Shown here: positions 21,246 through 38,540 of the stretch, piece by piece
How positions within the stretch are numbered: the first letter of the stretch is position 1
How the letters are laid out: every line of letters begins with the position of its first letter
Source: Strix aluco
Lineage: Eukaryota; Chordata; Aves; Strigiformes; Strigidae
Reading direction: 5' to 3'
Assembly (NCBI RefSeq): GCF_031877795.1
Contig: NC_133955.1
Span: forward strand, 2,294,001 to 2,358,000
DNA: 64,000 nt
Notes under the pieces: generated by a model
Told to the model about the DNA's origin: nothing
Databases searched by the model: none
What the model saw: the letters and a program-made list of their open reading frames with translations, nothing else
Made by a program: the position numbers and the translations under genes

Positions 21246-22608
21246 GGGCTGCGGGTACAACGTGCCCCAAGGGTGGTGTGATTTGGGTCCCCCCCCCTCC
21301 CCCCCAGCTGGCAGGTGGGGTCTGTGCAGCAGCTCCCTGGGTGAAGCCCACCCTGTCCTGCTCCGGGGGGAGCTCCCCCGGCTGTTTTGGAGAGGGTGGG
21401 GTGGGTCCTGCCATACCCAGCTGCACCTCCGGATGGGTGCTGCTCCCCAGGGAGGGGCTGGGGGGTCCCCAGGGGTTAGCAGGGCAGGGGGGGGCCCCTC
21501 CCCAGCCAGCGCACTCCCCTTCCCAGCTGGTATTTACTAACGGTGCCTTCACCCACACTTGTTCTTGGGCCAAGGACCGATAGAAATGGTTATTTATAAC
21601 CCTCTTTATTTATTTATGTCCTTAAGACACTGGGGTCTTGGCAGAGGGATGACGGGGGGCGGGGGGGGGGGGGGGCAGCTCCAAACCAGTGGAGGAATAA
21701 AGAGGAAACTTGAAGCGCTGGAGGAATCGCGGTGAATCCTCGGCGGGGGCGGCTGAGCGGCGTTTGAGGTGCAGCAGGGATAGCGGGGGGCTGCGCTCCC
21801 CTCCCACCCCCAGCCCCGACGGCTCCCGCGGCCGCCCAGCCCCTCGCCAGCGGCTGCCGCAACTTGCAAAAGGGAGGGAAGGAAAAAAAAAAAAGAAAAA
21901 TTGCAAAAGAAGAGGAAAAAAAAAAAAGGCAAGCAGAGCCGGAGCAGGACTGCATTGCAGTGCTGCCAGCCGAGGCCCCCGCGCCGCGCGGCTGCCCCAG
22001 CACCCTCCCAGCAGCACCGGGGTGGCCTGGCCCCGTGTCGGGCAGGGTCAGGGTGCTGGGACAGGGACAGGGTGCTGGGACAGGCCCTTCTGCCCGGGAA
22101 TCTGCTCCATGGGGCTGGGAGAGGCTTCACACCCGCAGCCGAGGCGGTGGGCTGCCCCGCTTGTGTCTGCACTGGGTTGGGGGGGACAGGGGATGTGACC
22201 AAGGACACCCAGTGAGGCGGTGGCAGAGGGGGGATGGGGACCTGCCAGCGAAGGGACATGCCCAAAGGCACGCTGCCCCACTGCCTGCCCTCCTGCCCCA
22301 CATGCTGCGCCCTGGCTGCCCCCAACCCGCCCAGGCTGCCCCCCCCATGCCACTGCCCCATGGCACCCCACACCCTGCCCCACACTGCTCAGTCTGGCCC
22401 TATGCAGGAGGGGGAACAAAGCTTGGCCCCCTCACTTGGGGGGCAGGATCAGCCCCCCTGGCCCCAGGGCAGGGCCTGCAGGGTCCCAGGGGGCTCCAGG
22501 ATACCCAGGTGGGGGCAGGCAGCAACAGCGCCTCCATGAGCCTGCCCCCCCACAAGCCTCTCCCGTGCCTCAGTTTCCCCCAGTCCTCAGCTCTACCAGC
22601 ACCTGACG

Positions 22609-22651
22609 GAGCAATTAGTGGCACTAATTAGCTCTCCCTCTTCAAAAATAG
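22609..22651. promoter_or_regulatory. Palindromic TAAT site next to MEF2-like motif (candidate enhancer)
   Basis: AATTAGTGGCACTAATT at 22613-22629 is a perfect inverted repeat with 8-bp arms and a 1-nt centre, extended imperfectly to GAGC...AGCTC. Thirteen bases on, TCAAAAATAG at 22642-22651 resembles the MEF2 consensus. Another AT-rich patch with CCAATTATTTCCAGAAATTA and an E-box (CAGCTGCTG) follows at 22805-22840. Confidence 0.35.
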
Positions 22652-22956
22652 TCACCGTGGTGAGGCCTGATGCTGCCTGCAGCCCCCCCCAGCCGCGGGC
22701 AGCACCTCAAAGCCCCCCAGATAGCCCCCAGAGCAGCCCCGCGGTGGCCCCTCGCCGCTGCCCGGGGCTCCCACGCCTGCTGGCAGGGCTTTTCCTTCTC
22801 GCCGGGCCAATTATTTCCAGAAATTAATCAGCAGCTGCTGGTGGCAGCACTGGGAGGGGGGAGGACCCACCGCCGCGGTGCCCCCCGGGTTTGCAGGGGA
22901 AGGAGCATTAAATGTGCTCCTGCCCCACGTGTTACGCACCGGTGCCTTCCAGCAGC

Positions 22957-23935
22957 GTGTGCACACTCGCGCACGCTCACACACACACTCGCGCACACGC
23001 GCACACTCACACACGCACACTCACACTCATGTGCACACTCACACTCGTCCATACTCACGCACACTCACACACACACACTCGCGCACTGATGCAAACACGT
23101 GCACATACACTTGCACACACTCATGCACACTCTCACACACATGCACACTCACACTCACGCACACTCATGCGCACTCACACAAATGCACACTTACATGCAC
23201 ACTCACGCACATGCACACTCACGCACACGCACACTCACACACATGCACACTTACATGCACAGTCACACACACTCACAGTCACACACGCGCACACTCACAC
23301 ACACGCACACTCACACACACGCACTCACGCACACACGCACACTCACGCGCACTCACACACACACAGACACTCACACACATGCACACTCACGCACACGCAC
23401 ACTCACACACACTCGTGCAAACACACCCCAGCAGCAGCTGCTCACTACCCGCACGCAGGGGATGCGTGTGCCAACATCTCGCACAGCCTGCAGGCAGCAC
23501 GCCGCACACCCCTTCCCCCTCGTGCGAGAGGGCTCGCAGAGCCACACGAGCGCTGGCCAAGCACGAGCACCCTGACATGCCCATGAGCAGATCCACGTGT
23601 CTGGACACGGTCACACACCCGTCAGCACTTGCACACACATACTTGCACACTGCACAAGCACTTGCTTAAGTGTGCGTACCCGCACAGGCCATGCACAAGC
23701 ACTTGCACATGTGCAGACCTGCTTGCGCGTGCATTTGCGCGCGTGCACAGACATCCATACCCCCCCCGTGCACAAGCACACCCGCAGCCATGCACACACC
23801 CCCCCTTGCACTAGCACACGCACATGCCCCCAGACCCACACACTTGCACAGACCATGCACCAGCATTTGCATCCCTCCCCGTGCACAAGCCCTTGCACAC
23901 GTGTGTGCACACACACACACACACATGCAGGTGCC
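22957..23935. repeat. CA-rich low-complexity tract (CACACT/CGCACA)
   Basis: The dense core 22957-23425 is built of CACACT, CACACA, CGCACA and CATGCACACT units. It grades into looser GCACAAGCACTTGCACATG-type repeats to 23935. It is alternating purine-pyrimidine sequence with no fixed long period. His/Thr-rich open frames through it are an artefact of the repeat. Confidence 0.95.
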
Positions 23936-24738
23936 CCCCCGGCTGTGCAGCGGGATGTGAGCAGCATCACAACTGCAGGCCGAGCCCTGTCGTGCTGCAG
24001 CGGGGCTGCCACAGCCCCGAACCTGCACCACAGGGACCCCCCAGCACCCCTGAGCCCCCCAGCACCCAGCAGTGCTGCACTGGGCGCCCAAGGACGTGGG
24101 TGCTGGGGGGTGGGGTAGGTGGGGTGTCCCAGCACCACACCTTTGGGTGCAGAGGGGGTGCCACGGGCTGTGTCGAGGCAGGGTGCTCCCCTGGGGTGTC
24201 GTGTCCCCCCGCCGCAGCACTGTACACCCCGCTGGCACCCTTGCTTAGCACCCACCCGTTGTTGCCGTGCACCCATGGGAGCTTGCAGGGCGTCACTGGC
24301 CTGGACACCCCCCGTCCCCCCCTGCTCTATGTCTGTGGGTGCAGGGCCCCAGACCTGGGGTGCAGGATGTGGCACTTGGGGGGCAGGAGAGGGGCATTGC
24401 TTGGGGCCGGGGGGGCTGCAAAGCCGCTGCCTGCAGCTCCTGGGTGCCACCCCCCGCCGTGGGTGCTCAGCCCTGCCCGGCCTCTTTCTTCTTCCCAAAC
24501 CCAGCTGCCCGCAGCGCTCACCCCAGTCCCGCTTTGGCAGAGATCGCACAAAAATACAGGTCAGGGACCCAGTGTTGCAAAAACGCTGCCTCACCTGCAG
24601 CGAGCTGGAAAGGGTCCAGGCAGCGTCTGCTCGCCAGCCTGCGGCTCCCGCGGCAGCTTTGCTTTCCTCCTAGCAAACCCCAGTTTGCAGGGGGTGTGAT
24701 GGGGAAATAAACCCACTCGTGTTGTTTTTTTCTTGCAG

Positions 24739-24779
24739 GAAAAGCCCTGCTTGGAAATGCTGCGGCCACCCCGAGCAGG
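24739..24779 (+). other. Short exon-like block in SYT2 intron
   Basis: A 41-nt stretch lies between a strong acceptor (GTTGTTTTTTTCTTGCAG) and a donor-like GCAGG|GTAAAA. It contains an ATG; if spliced to 28749 that frame stops after a few codons, so it would be a leader exon with a short upstream ORF. Support comes from splice sites only. Confidence 0.22.
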
Positions 24780-26551
24780 GTAAAAAGCCCATCCAAGGGG
24801 TGGGTTTATGGGATGAAAAGCAGCCGTGAGCTCGTAGCGGGGCTGGGGGGAGCTGCTGGCCATGTGGCACAGCATCCTGTCACCATCCCCATCCGTCACC
24901 CCATAAAAAGGGTCTCCACGCCAACATCTTCTTCCCAGCGGGCCAGCTTGGAAGGATGCCTGCAGCTCCCAGTGCTGCCCAGTGCCACCCAGTGCCACCC
25001 AGCACTTGGGCTGTCAAGCTGCTGGCACTGATGGTCACTCCAGCAAACAAGCGAAAAAGTGAAAGAAGGCCGCGTGTCCTCGGCCCCTGGAAAGGTTTGG
25101 GGACCCCTCGTATTCCTCTGCATTAAATAACCCTCAGCAGGGTGGGGGGTTAAATACAGCAGCTCCCGATTCACCCCGGAGCAGAATGTGGCTGTGGGGC
25201 ACCTCCAGCATCTTGCTCCAGCCCCCCAGTGCCATCTGCTGCCAGGTTACAGGTTGTTGGCCACCACATTGTGGCCGTGTGATGCTGATTCTGGTGTTTG
25301 CGGTGCTTGCAGCCACTCCACGGGGCATGAAGGTGGCTGTGTCTGAGGTCCAAGGGCAGGAGAAGGAGCTGGTGGAGCATGGAGAACCTCTTAGATGCTC
25401 AGCATGTTTGGCAGGCTCTGTGCGGAGCAGGTCCAAGCAGGTTGACCTGCAGAAGTATCCAAGATGGATAAATCCGCAGGAGAAGATGGTGGTTGTTGTC
25501 CGTGCCTGTCTCAGAGCTGCAGGCTGGGGAGGAGGGATGCTCCTGAGGTCCGGGACCTCGTGGTTGCATCCTCTGAATTACCATGTCCTGCACATGAGGC
25601 TGAGGTCAGGCAGGGATCTGGTGGTACCTCGGGTGGAGAGACCCTGTGGTGGCCTCTGGGGACTTTGCTGACACCGCAGAGACAGCCCTGAGCCCTGAGC
25701 ATCCTCCTTGGCTGCCAAGATGGGTCCCTCTGGTGTCATCAAAGTCCTTCATCCACCGTGGGCCCAGAGCAGAACCAGACCCCACCATCTGCCTGAAACC
25801 TTTGGGGCTGGGACGTGGGGGTGACTACAAGAAAAGACCTGGGAGGATTGAAAGAGCCTCTGGGAAGATACTGAGATGTTGGTGTCTTGGTTGGTCTCAT
25901 CCAACCATCTTCATGCCCTGTGTGACAAGGACATGTCTCCATCCTGTCCCTGCTGCTCCGTGTGAGTGGGAGCACCGGTCCCAGTGCGGGGGGACAGGGG
26001 CTGTGGGGGTCACCCAGGGATGGCATTTTCTGGACCGTTAGCACTTCTGTGTCCTGGCCAAGTTGCAGGGTGATAACCTTAAGCAACCAAAAGTCCTGGT
26101 GCAGGTTCCCTAAAGCACGGGCTCAACAAAAAACACATCTTTGGGGTTTGCTTGGTTTGCCTCCTGCCTTTCACGAGACTTTTGTGGCATCAGGAAGATA
26201 CCGAGCTCGTTAAAACCATGGGGGGAAAGAGTAATTGGTGCATCCTGTAGCCATTGGACTGCAGGGTCTGGCTACTTGAGCAGCTCTTGGGGATGCTGAA
26301 GGGTGGTGTGGGCTGGCAAGAAAGCATCTGCAAAACCTCTGCCGTTGGGCACCGGGAATGTTTTCCAGCTGAGTGTTGCCTTTGCTGTTGCAATTTGGCC
26401 TCCGATTTACAGTAATTGGTGCATTTACAATAAATGGGTGTTTTGTGCCCATTGCAGACAAACTGCACCGCTGAGAGTCACTCCTTGCGCTTCTGAAGTG
26501 AGGTTCTGCTATGTGCGGCTGTGGAAAACACATGCAAGGTTTCAAAATCCA

Positions 26552-26580
26552 GGAAGGACAAAAAAAAAAAAAAAAAAAGC
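26552..26580 (+). repeat. Poly-A run
   Basis: Eighteen or more A residues (GGACAAAAAAAA... to AAAAGCCCC) lie in intron. No CR1 or SINE body can be recognised next to the run. Confidence 0.8.
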
Positions 26581-28173
26581 CCCAAACCAGATGAAAAACA
26601 GCCCCCAAGCTCCCAACCTGCAGCGGTGTTATTTACTGCAGCTCTTCCCTCCGCCCGGCCGGGATGGATCTCAGCAGCTCTGCCTCCGAGAGGCTGATCC
26701 TAAAGGAGATCACACCAGGTTTTACTCCTGGTTTGGGATGTCACCCAGCTCGCTGCGTGTGGGGAGAGGATGAACCCACCCATGAGCCGGCCAAGGGGTT
26801 TCTCCAGCCACCCTGTCCCCTGCGCGGCTGCCTGGGGGTCAGCAGTGCCTTTCTGTTTGCCTTTTTGTGTTCCCACAGCTGCTGTTGGGAGGGATGATGG
26901 ATGAAACCAGAGGTGATGCCCATGGCAAGCTCACAGCACTGGGATGCTGCGGGGAGGGGTCATGCTTAGCTCCCAGGGCAACAGGAGGTCCCATGCGGGG
27001 CTGGGGACCTTCCCCCAAGGAGCAAGACTTGCCACCAGCCTGATTTTTAAGTCAACCAGATGCTGTTGGCAGCCTGGGAAACCTCAGCCTTGCATTGGTG
27101 TCTGTAGCTCTTTCTAAGCAGAGATGTTGGGGTGGCGAAGCCTGGGCAGGGTCCTTGTCAGGGTGGGAGTCACGTAATTAGCCCATTTCATTGTGTGAAG
27201 GACTGCCCCCAGCCCCCCAACACTGTTGTCCCCCCCAGCCCCCCCAGGGAGCGGTGGCACAGGAGGAAGGTGCCTGGGTGCAGAGCTGAGTGCTGCGTAA
27301 CTCAGTGCATGATTGACCCAAGAGGCAGATGGAGATGGCACAGCAGCACCGTTTTGGGGCAGGAACACCCCAGGTCTCTTTGGCTGACTTTTTGCAGCAA
27401 GAATGCTCCTTTTCCACTGCTGTGGGAAGGATGGAGGAGCAACTGGCCCTGGGGAACGATGCTCCGGGCAAGGAGGCTTCACTGAGTGGGGAGAAGAGGT
27501 GGAGAAAGGGGGATTCCCCCCATGCCAGTGCTCAGTGCCCCCAGAAACTCCTTCCTCGGTTATCTGCAATCCTACTCGACGGTTTGCTTCCCCCACTGGA
27601 GAGCGTTTTATTCTCCTTAACCCCACTGTCATGGCTAATTCCCCTCGCTTCTTGCCTGCTCTGATCTTCCCTTTGCAAGCTTGCCTTCTGCTGGGGTTAG
27701 AGAGGAACTCTGGGTCCAGAGCTGGGTCATGGAGGCACTTTGGGGCTGGAGCTGGGTTGTGGAGGCATTTTGTACCGGATTTGTTTGCAGGGATGAATGC
27801 CACATTAGCAAGACAGTGGGATGGGTGGGTATCCCCACCCCTGGGAGGTGCTTCAGACCCCTCTGGGCTGGGGTGGGGGGTGCTGAGCATGGCAGGCTGT
27901 GCTGCAGCCCTGGCAGTGAGTGAAACAAGCACCTTCCCCAGGCCCTGGAGGGAGCGGGGCTGCCCGAGGAGCTGGGCTCTGTGAGGTCGGGAGGTGGACA
28001 GGAGCCCTGAGCCACCCATGGTCCATGGCTCTGTAAAGCCAGCTCTTCCCTGCTCTCATCCATCCTCAAAATGTGTCCTGCAAAAGCTCCCTGGGGCTGG
28101 AAGGAGAGCGATGCGCTACTGCTCTTCCTTTCCCATCCTTGGAAGCTCTTCCAGGGCTGGGATCAATTCCTGA

Positions 28174-28234
28174 GGGTCCCACACCAGCACTGGGTCCCAC
28201 ATCAGCACTGGGTCCCACACCAGCACTGGGTCCC
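28174..28234 (+). repeat. 18-bp tandem repeat (3.4 copies)
   Basis: The unit GGGTCCCACACCAGCACT is repeated at 28174, 28192 and 28210 with one substitution, and then partly at 28228. It lies about 0.5 kb upstream of the first SYT2 coding exon. Confidence 0.93.
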
Positions 28235-28765
28235 TGCATAAAGCGGGGTCTGACTGCTGCCATGTGTTGGGTCTGCAGGTGCCAGCTGCCTGGGTCCCTG
28301 CCTGGGAAAAGGGGGAGGTGGAGGGGCTGGCTTTGGCCAAACTAACCTCCTTCACCTCTGCTGGGGATGCAAACACTCCTTCCCTCATCCCATGGGTCCT
28401 CACCGGGTGAACCTCCGCCCTAAGGAGTGTCCCTGATGTCCCCGGGAGGCTCTGAGCTGGCACCCACATCGTTGCAATCCTGCGTGATGCTCCTGGTGGA
28501 TTTGGAGATGTCAAGGGCCAGGAAAAACTGGGAGTCAACTGGGCTTCCCATCACTTGTGGGGGAATCCAGGTGTCTGGCCTCTCATAGCCACTGGGCCTC
28601 TCATAGCCCCTCGAGAGCCCTGTTGTAGTCCTGCTGTCAATGCAGATGCTGTTCTCAGTGCAGGTGGCTGCTTGGGGACACAGCCTGGGCACGGGGAGGA
28701 ATGGGGGGCAGCAGGGACCCGTGTGACCACTGAGGCAACATGTTTCAGGGAGTCCCTGACCCACC

Positions 28766-33897
<5,132 letters not shown>

Positions 33898-36800
33898 GAA
33901 GATCTGCCAGCCAGCGCGGCACGGCACTGCGGACGGTTGAAGCGACCCAGAGCTACTGATACCTCAGTTACGCAACCTTTGGTTTTGTTTTTTTTTGTCC
34001 TGTTTTAAGCTGAAATACCCTTTGATGGCTGTGGAAGGGTTTCCAGACAGTCCCAATAGCTTCCAGGGGAAGAGGTTAAAAACACGGATGGTTCTTTTCG
34101 TTCTCCAGCATCGCTCCCTTCTGCTGCATGTCCCACTGCCTCCGCCCGCCATCCCTTCCAAAGGCACCGTCACGCCTGGGGCCTTCCCGGGCGGCCGCAT
34201 CACCAGCCCGTAGCATCGCTGCTGCCGCCCTTCCCTTGGCTTCATGTGGGGAACCTTTGGATGTCACGTAGAGGTGATACGGGCGCCTGACAGCATGAGA
34301 TGACCAGACCCACTGTGCTTGCTTTGGGCATGAACAGCCGTGGGGACATCAACATGGTGGAGAAGACCCTCTGCAGGAGACCCAGGTGCCTCCCCCTCCT
34401 GCTCTGCCTCCCTCCGTCCAGGAAGGGCGAGAGCTGTGGTTTCGGGTTGAGGACGGCCGAGTGTCCCCGGCCAGCTCCAGGTTTGGCTTCTTCTGGGGAG
34501 AGGTTTGCAGCGACCACGGGGCCCCGCTGCGGCTGGCGTGGTGGTGGGGTGCTGAGCCCTCGGTGTGGCCGCTGGAGCCGCGGGGGTCAGTCTGAGCCCA
34601 GGGAGCCCCGGGGGGATCTGCTCTGAGGAGACACATGGTGGGGTGTGTGTGCAAGGGCAGACCAGCGCTGTCCTGGCCTCAGAGGCCGAGCGGGGACAGC
34701 GCTGGGGGATTTCCACGTGCGTCCCTCCATGCTGGGCTGACACGTGTAGATTGAGACGCTTCCACAAGGCAGGTTTATGCTGAGAGGTCTCCAAATGTGC
34801 AGGGGGCAGCCCCTAGAGTGGTGCCAGGTGCTTCCCCAAAGGCCGTTGCGTGTCCCCAGGGCTCAGCCCCGCTTCTGGGCACCCCAGCACTGCCTTGGCA
34901 CAGCTGGGGGGCTATGGGCAGCTCCAGCCCCACCGCCCCATCCCACTGCTGTGGTGCAGGCGGGGAGGGTGAGAGCGAGCCCATGGCCAACCAGGGACAA
35001 AGCCCCTGACCCCTGTGAGCTGCTGCTCCCCACTGGGCCACTGGCTGATGAATCCACCCCATCCTGCTCCCCTCGGGGTTATAAGCCATATCCGTGCCCC
35101 TGGCAGTGGGCAAGAGCTTCTCCCGGCTACTTCTCCCACCATGGGATGAGCCAGGACCAAGTCCTTGAGCTGGAAAGCCAACGTTGTTCCCTGAAGCTGA
35201 GAGAGGGTCCAGTTGAGCCCAGTTGAGCCCAGTCTGTACTGGAGCACTGACGTGAGCCGGTGTCCCTGTCCCAGCGCTGACTCCCCAGCAGCCTCGTGCT
35301 CCCTGATCTGCTTTGTGTTCCTGGACTCAGTTTTGTGGCGTTTAAGCACAGTTAAGCAGCGAGGGGCGTTGCATCATCAGTGAGGGGGGGCTTGAAGTGG
35401 GGAAGCAGAGCTCTGGGGTGCAGCTGGGGATGCCCCGGGCATCAGGGACACCACTCTGGGGTCCAACACCTGGGCTGGGACCTCGGTGCAGGGTGTCCTG
35501 AGCCCAGGGACAAAGTGCCAAAACTGAGCTTGCCCCGGCGCTGTCAGATGCTTCTGCAGCTCCCTGCAGCCCCCACTTCCCAAAGGGCATCTTGGCCCTG
35601 GCTGGAGGTGGGGAGATGATGGGAAACTTGGTGGCAGCCACATCTCAGGGGGTTCAGGTTGGACATGGGGACAAGCCCGTTCCCCAGGAGGGACGTGCAG
35701 CCCTGGGACAGGTCCCCAGGGAGGGACGGCTCCATCCTTGGGGGAGGTTCAGGGCTTGGTTAGCCAAGCTGTGGTACGGTGTGGGGGAGGTTGGACTGAA
35801 GACTTCCAAAAACCACTTTCACCACCACCTCAGCTGCGCTTGGCCCCTGCCACAGTGCCCGGCTCAGCTGCTGGAGTTGCTGGTGGTGCTGGCACCGGGG
35901 CCACACCGGGCTACAGGGGCTTTGTGGGTCATCAAGCGAGTGGTCCCACAGGGCCATCTCCAGCTTTAATTAGTCCCTTTTCCTAACGGATGTGTCAGTG
36001 TCAGCACATGAGGTCCTGCCCTGCTCGGGTAGCCAAAGGGAGAAGAAATCTTGGGGTGCTTTTAATTAACGGGGAGCTGGGGGCGGCTGATGCTCCTTGG
36101 CCAGGGGCACTGGCAGGATTTGGGTTCTTGAATCGGTCTCGTTTCAGAGTCTGTCTGGGCACTGGGGGGCACTAGGGGGGGTGTGTTTTCCTCATGTGGA
36201 AATGGGTTAGAAAAGAAGGAATTGGGAAGAGCACTAAAATCCTCCTGTTGGCAGTCAGTGAGCGTGCACGGCCCCGCAGCTCTCCTTGGGAAGCAGGCAG
36301 AGGCGTGCGCCCGCGCCTGTGCACGTACAGACACGCACCCCTCATGTGTACACCCCCCGCACACCCCTCCACCCCCCCGCACCCCCCCGCACCCGCCGCA
36401 TAGTCCGGGGTCTCACCGGGGGCGGGGGTCCCACCTGGCTGGTTTCCATTCGGACTCTTTAAGCCTCGGGGCGGGAGGGAGACTGTGACTTTAATACATA
36501 ATTTGATTTTTTTTTTTAATAAAAAAGGGAAAAATAACTGACATATTAAAGCCATCTGCGCTGCCTCTGACCCCCCAACCCCCTTAGTTGTGTGTAGTTA
36601 AAAATATATGGAGACATAGCTGTATATACCATGAACAGTGCATGAGACGCAGCCCCATAGCAGTAGCAGCATGGTGACAGCCGCGCGCGGCGCTGCACGC
36701 TCCGCCCCACCGCTCGCCGCCGCCGGCACCTCCGTCCCGACCACGTTTCTCCAGCGAGGCAGAGACGGCGACGAACAAAACTCATTGCTCGAGTGCTCTT

Positions 36801-37785
36801 TACCACCCTGATTATTTTCCCCCCTGAATAAAAAAAAAAATAAAAAAAATAAGATGATGTAAAAGAAGAAAATAACGCCAAGAAGCAAAGCATGCCAAGC
36901 CAGGCCCGCCAGCGGAGGGTGAGCCGTCACCGACGCAGCCGTGACTTCCATGTGTGTCTCGTTCCTGTGTCTTGTCGCATTTATACCATGGCCGGGTAGC
37001 GGCAACAGCGTGGCTTCGGCGTCCTGTGTCGTGTTGGTGCATTTCACCATCAGAGCAACTTTAGAAGCCATATTAGACCACGGTGTGCCGGGACCCCATG
37101 GGGATGGGCCCACAGGTGAGCCGTGACCCCCTTCCCCCCGTGTCCACCGTCCCCCCTGGTTTCGTGGGGCTCAGCGGTGGAGCCGCATCGGCCACCGCCT
37201 CGGTGGCCGCGGATGCCGCCGTCACGCCGGGTGAGGGGACAGGGCAGTGCTGGGCACAGAAGCCGGGGCCGACCTGCTGGTGGCATTTCTGCAATGGAAA
37301 GGCTGGGATGTGGCAAAGATCTGGTGGCAAAAAGGCTTTTCAGAGCAATTTGGGTTATTTCTGCCATGTCTGGTTGGGTCGTTTCCGTTTTGGGGACGAG
37401 AGCCAGCATTCCCCTCTCCCGGCTGCACCGTGGTGCAAACCCAGCTGTGCCACGGAGATGCTCAGCTTCGGTCTCCTGGGGTTAAAAGGAAGCAAATCCA
37501 TGAGGCTTGGTAACAAGCTTGGCTTTATTTTCCTTTTTTCCCCCCAAACCTGGAAGGGAGGAGCCAGCTCCCTTGGGAGTCCCCGGCTCTGGCCGATCCT
37601 GGAGCGAAGGACCCTCACGCCGGCCCCGCTCTGCCCCATCCCGGCCCCGCAGCACTCGGCTCTGGCGGGAAGCTGCTTTTAAAGCCCCTTCCTCTCGTGT
37701 GGAATCTTGTCGTTTCTGTCTCTTATCGTTCAATGGTTATTTTGTAATGATATCTGTCTCCTTATTAAAGGAACAAGCTGAAAGG
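33898..37785 (+). other. SYT2: SYT2 3' UTR
   Basis: About 3.9 kb follows the SYT2 stop and ends near an ATTAAA at 37764-37769. Earlier AATAAA hexamers at 36518-36523 and 36827-36832 lie in A-rich stretches and could give shorter ends. No further coding exon is visible. An A-rich patch at 36821-36860 is what makes an apparent hydrophobic ORF on the minus strand. Confidence 0.65.
37764..37769 (+). promoter_or_regulatory. Poly(A) signal of SYT2 (ATTAAA)
   Basis: This common variant hexamer (CTCCTTATTAAAGGAAC) is followed about 25-35 bases later by T/GT-rich sequence (CCTGGTTCCCTTCTGGTCTTG). It is the last signal before the intergenic CR1. Confidence 0.5.
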
Positions 37786-38129
37786 AGCCCTGGTTCCCTT
37801 CTGGTCTTGCTGTTGGGGCTCAGTGCAGTGTCTGCGGCGGGGGCAGGTCCCAGGGCTGCGAGCCTGGGGGCGATGGAAGGATGGAGGCACAAGGGGAACC
37901 CCACGAGGGCCCAGGTCCCCCCGAAACACGCGTGTGCTCACACCCATGGTGGGGATGTCTCCGGGCTGGCCCAGACGTGGGGTGCAGGTGGGAAGACATC
38001 CAAGGTCCCCACCAAATTCTTCACCCCCCACACATACAGTTTGGTCCATATATTCACATTTAGGTCCTGCCCTGCTTAGCAGAGGTGCTGGACGCCCCTA
38101 ACCTGAAGGGGAAGAGCTCAAGCTGCAGT

Positions 38130-38540
38130 AAGGAGCTTTGAGGAGCGATTGAAGGAGCTGGGACTGTTCAGTGTGAGGAGGAGAAGGTGAGGGGAGACTC
38201 ATCACTCTCTACAGCTCCCTGAAAGGACGTTGTGGAGAGGTTGGTGCTGGTCTCTTCTCCCAGGGAATTAGTGACAGAACAAGAGGGAACGGCTTGAAAC
38301 TGCAACAGGGGAGGTTCAGACTGGACATGAGGAACAAATGTTTCCTAGAGAGAGTGGTCAGAGAGTGGAATAGGCTGCCCAGGGAGGGGGTGGAGTCCCC
38401 ATCCCTGGGTGTGTTTAAGGGCCGTTTGGATGAGCTGTGGGGGGATGTGGGGTAGGGGAGAACTTTGTAGAGTCGGGCTGATGGTTGGACTCGATGATCC
38501 CGAGGGGCTTTTCAACCTGAATGATTCTGTGATTCTGTAT
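38130..38540 (+). mobile_element. CR1 3' end, forward orientation
   Basis: CR1-typical text includes GAGCGATTGAAGGAGCTGGG, AGTGACAGAACAAGAGGGAA, AGGCTGCCCAGGG and GGTTGGACTCGATGATCC. It ends ATTCTGTGATTCTGTA, the diagnostic CR1 tail. It is 5'-truncated and non-coding, and lies between the two convergent genes. Confidence 0.95.

Larger units (their letters stand above)
11040..28748 (+). other. SYT2: Probable SYT2 intron 1
   Basis: A 17.7-kb GC-rich stretch has no recognisable protein-coding exon on either strand. The long open frames here (for example 440 codons reverse in 10732-12054, and His-Thr-rich frames near 23000) follow from base composition or repeats. It contains two exon-like blocks (13523-13607, 24739-24779), AT-rich TAAT islands (13760-13945, 18020-18200, 18500-18530, 19375-19445, 22609-22651), poly-G tracts (20855-20874, 21171-21184, 21661-21675) and a CA-rich tract (22957-23935). 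Confidence 0.5.

Noticed and set aside
22878-23669. His/Thr-rich frames of 200-260 codons in several frames
   Set aside because: Translation of the CA-rich repeat; the same pattern appears in every frame of that strand.
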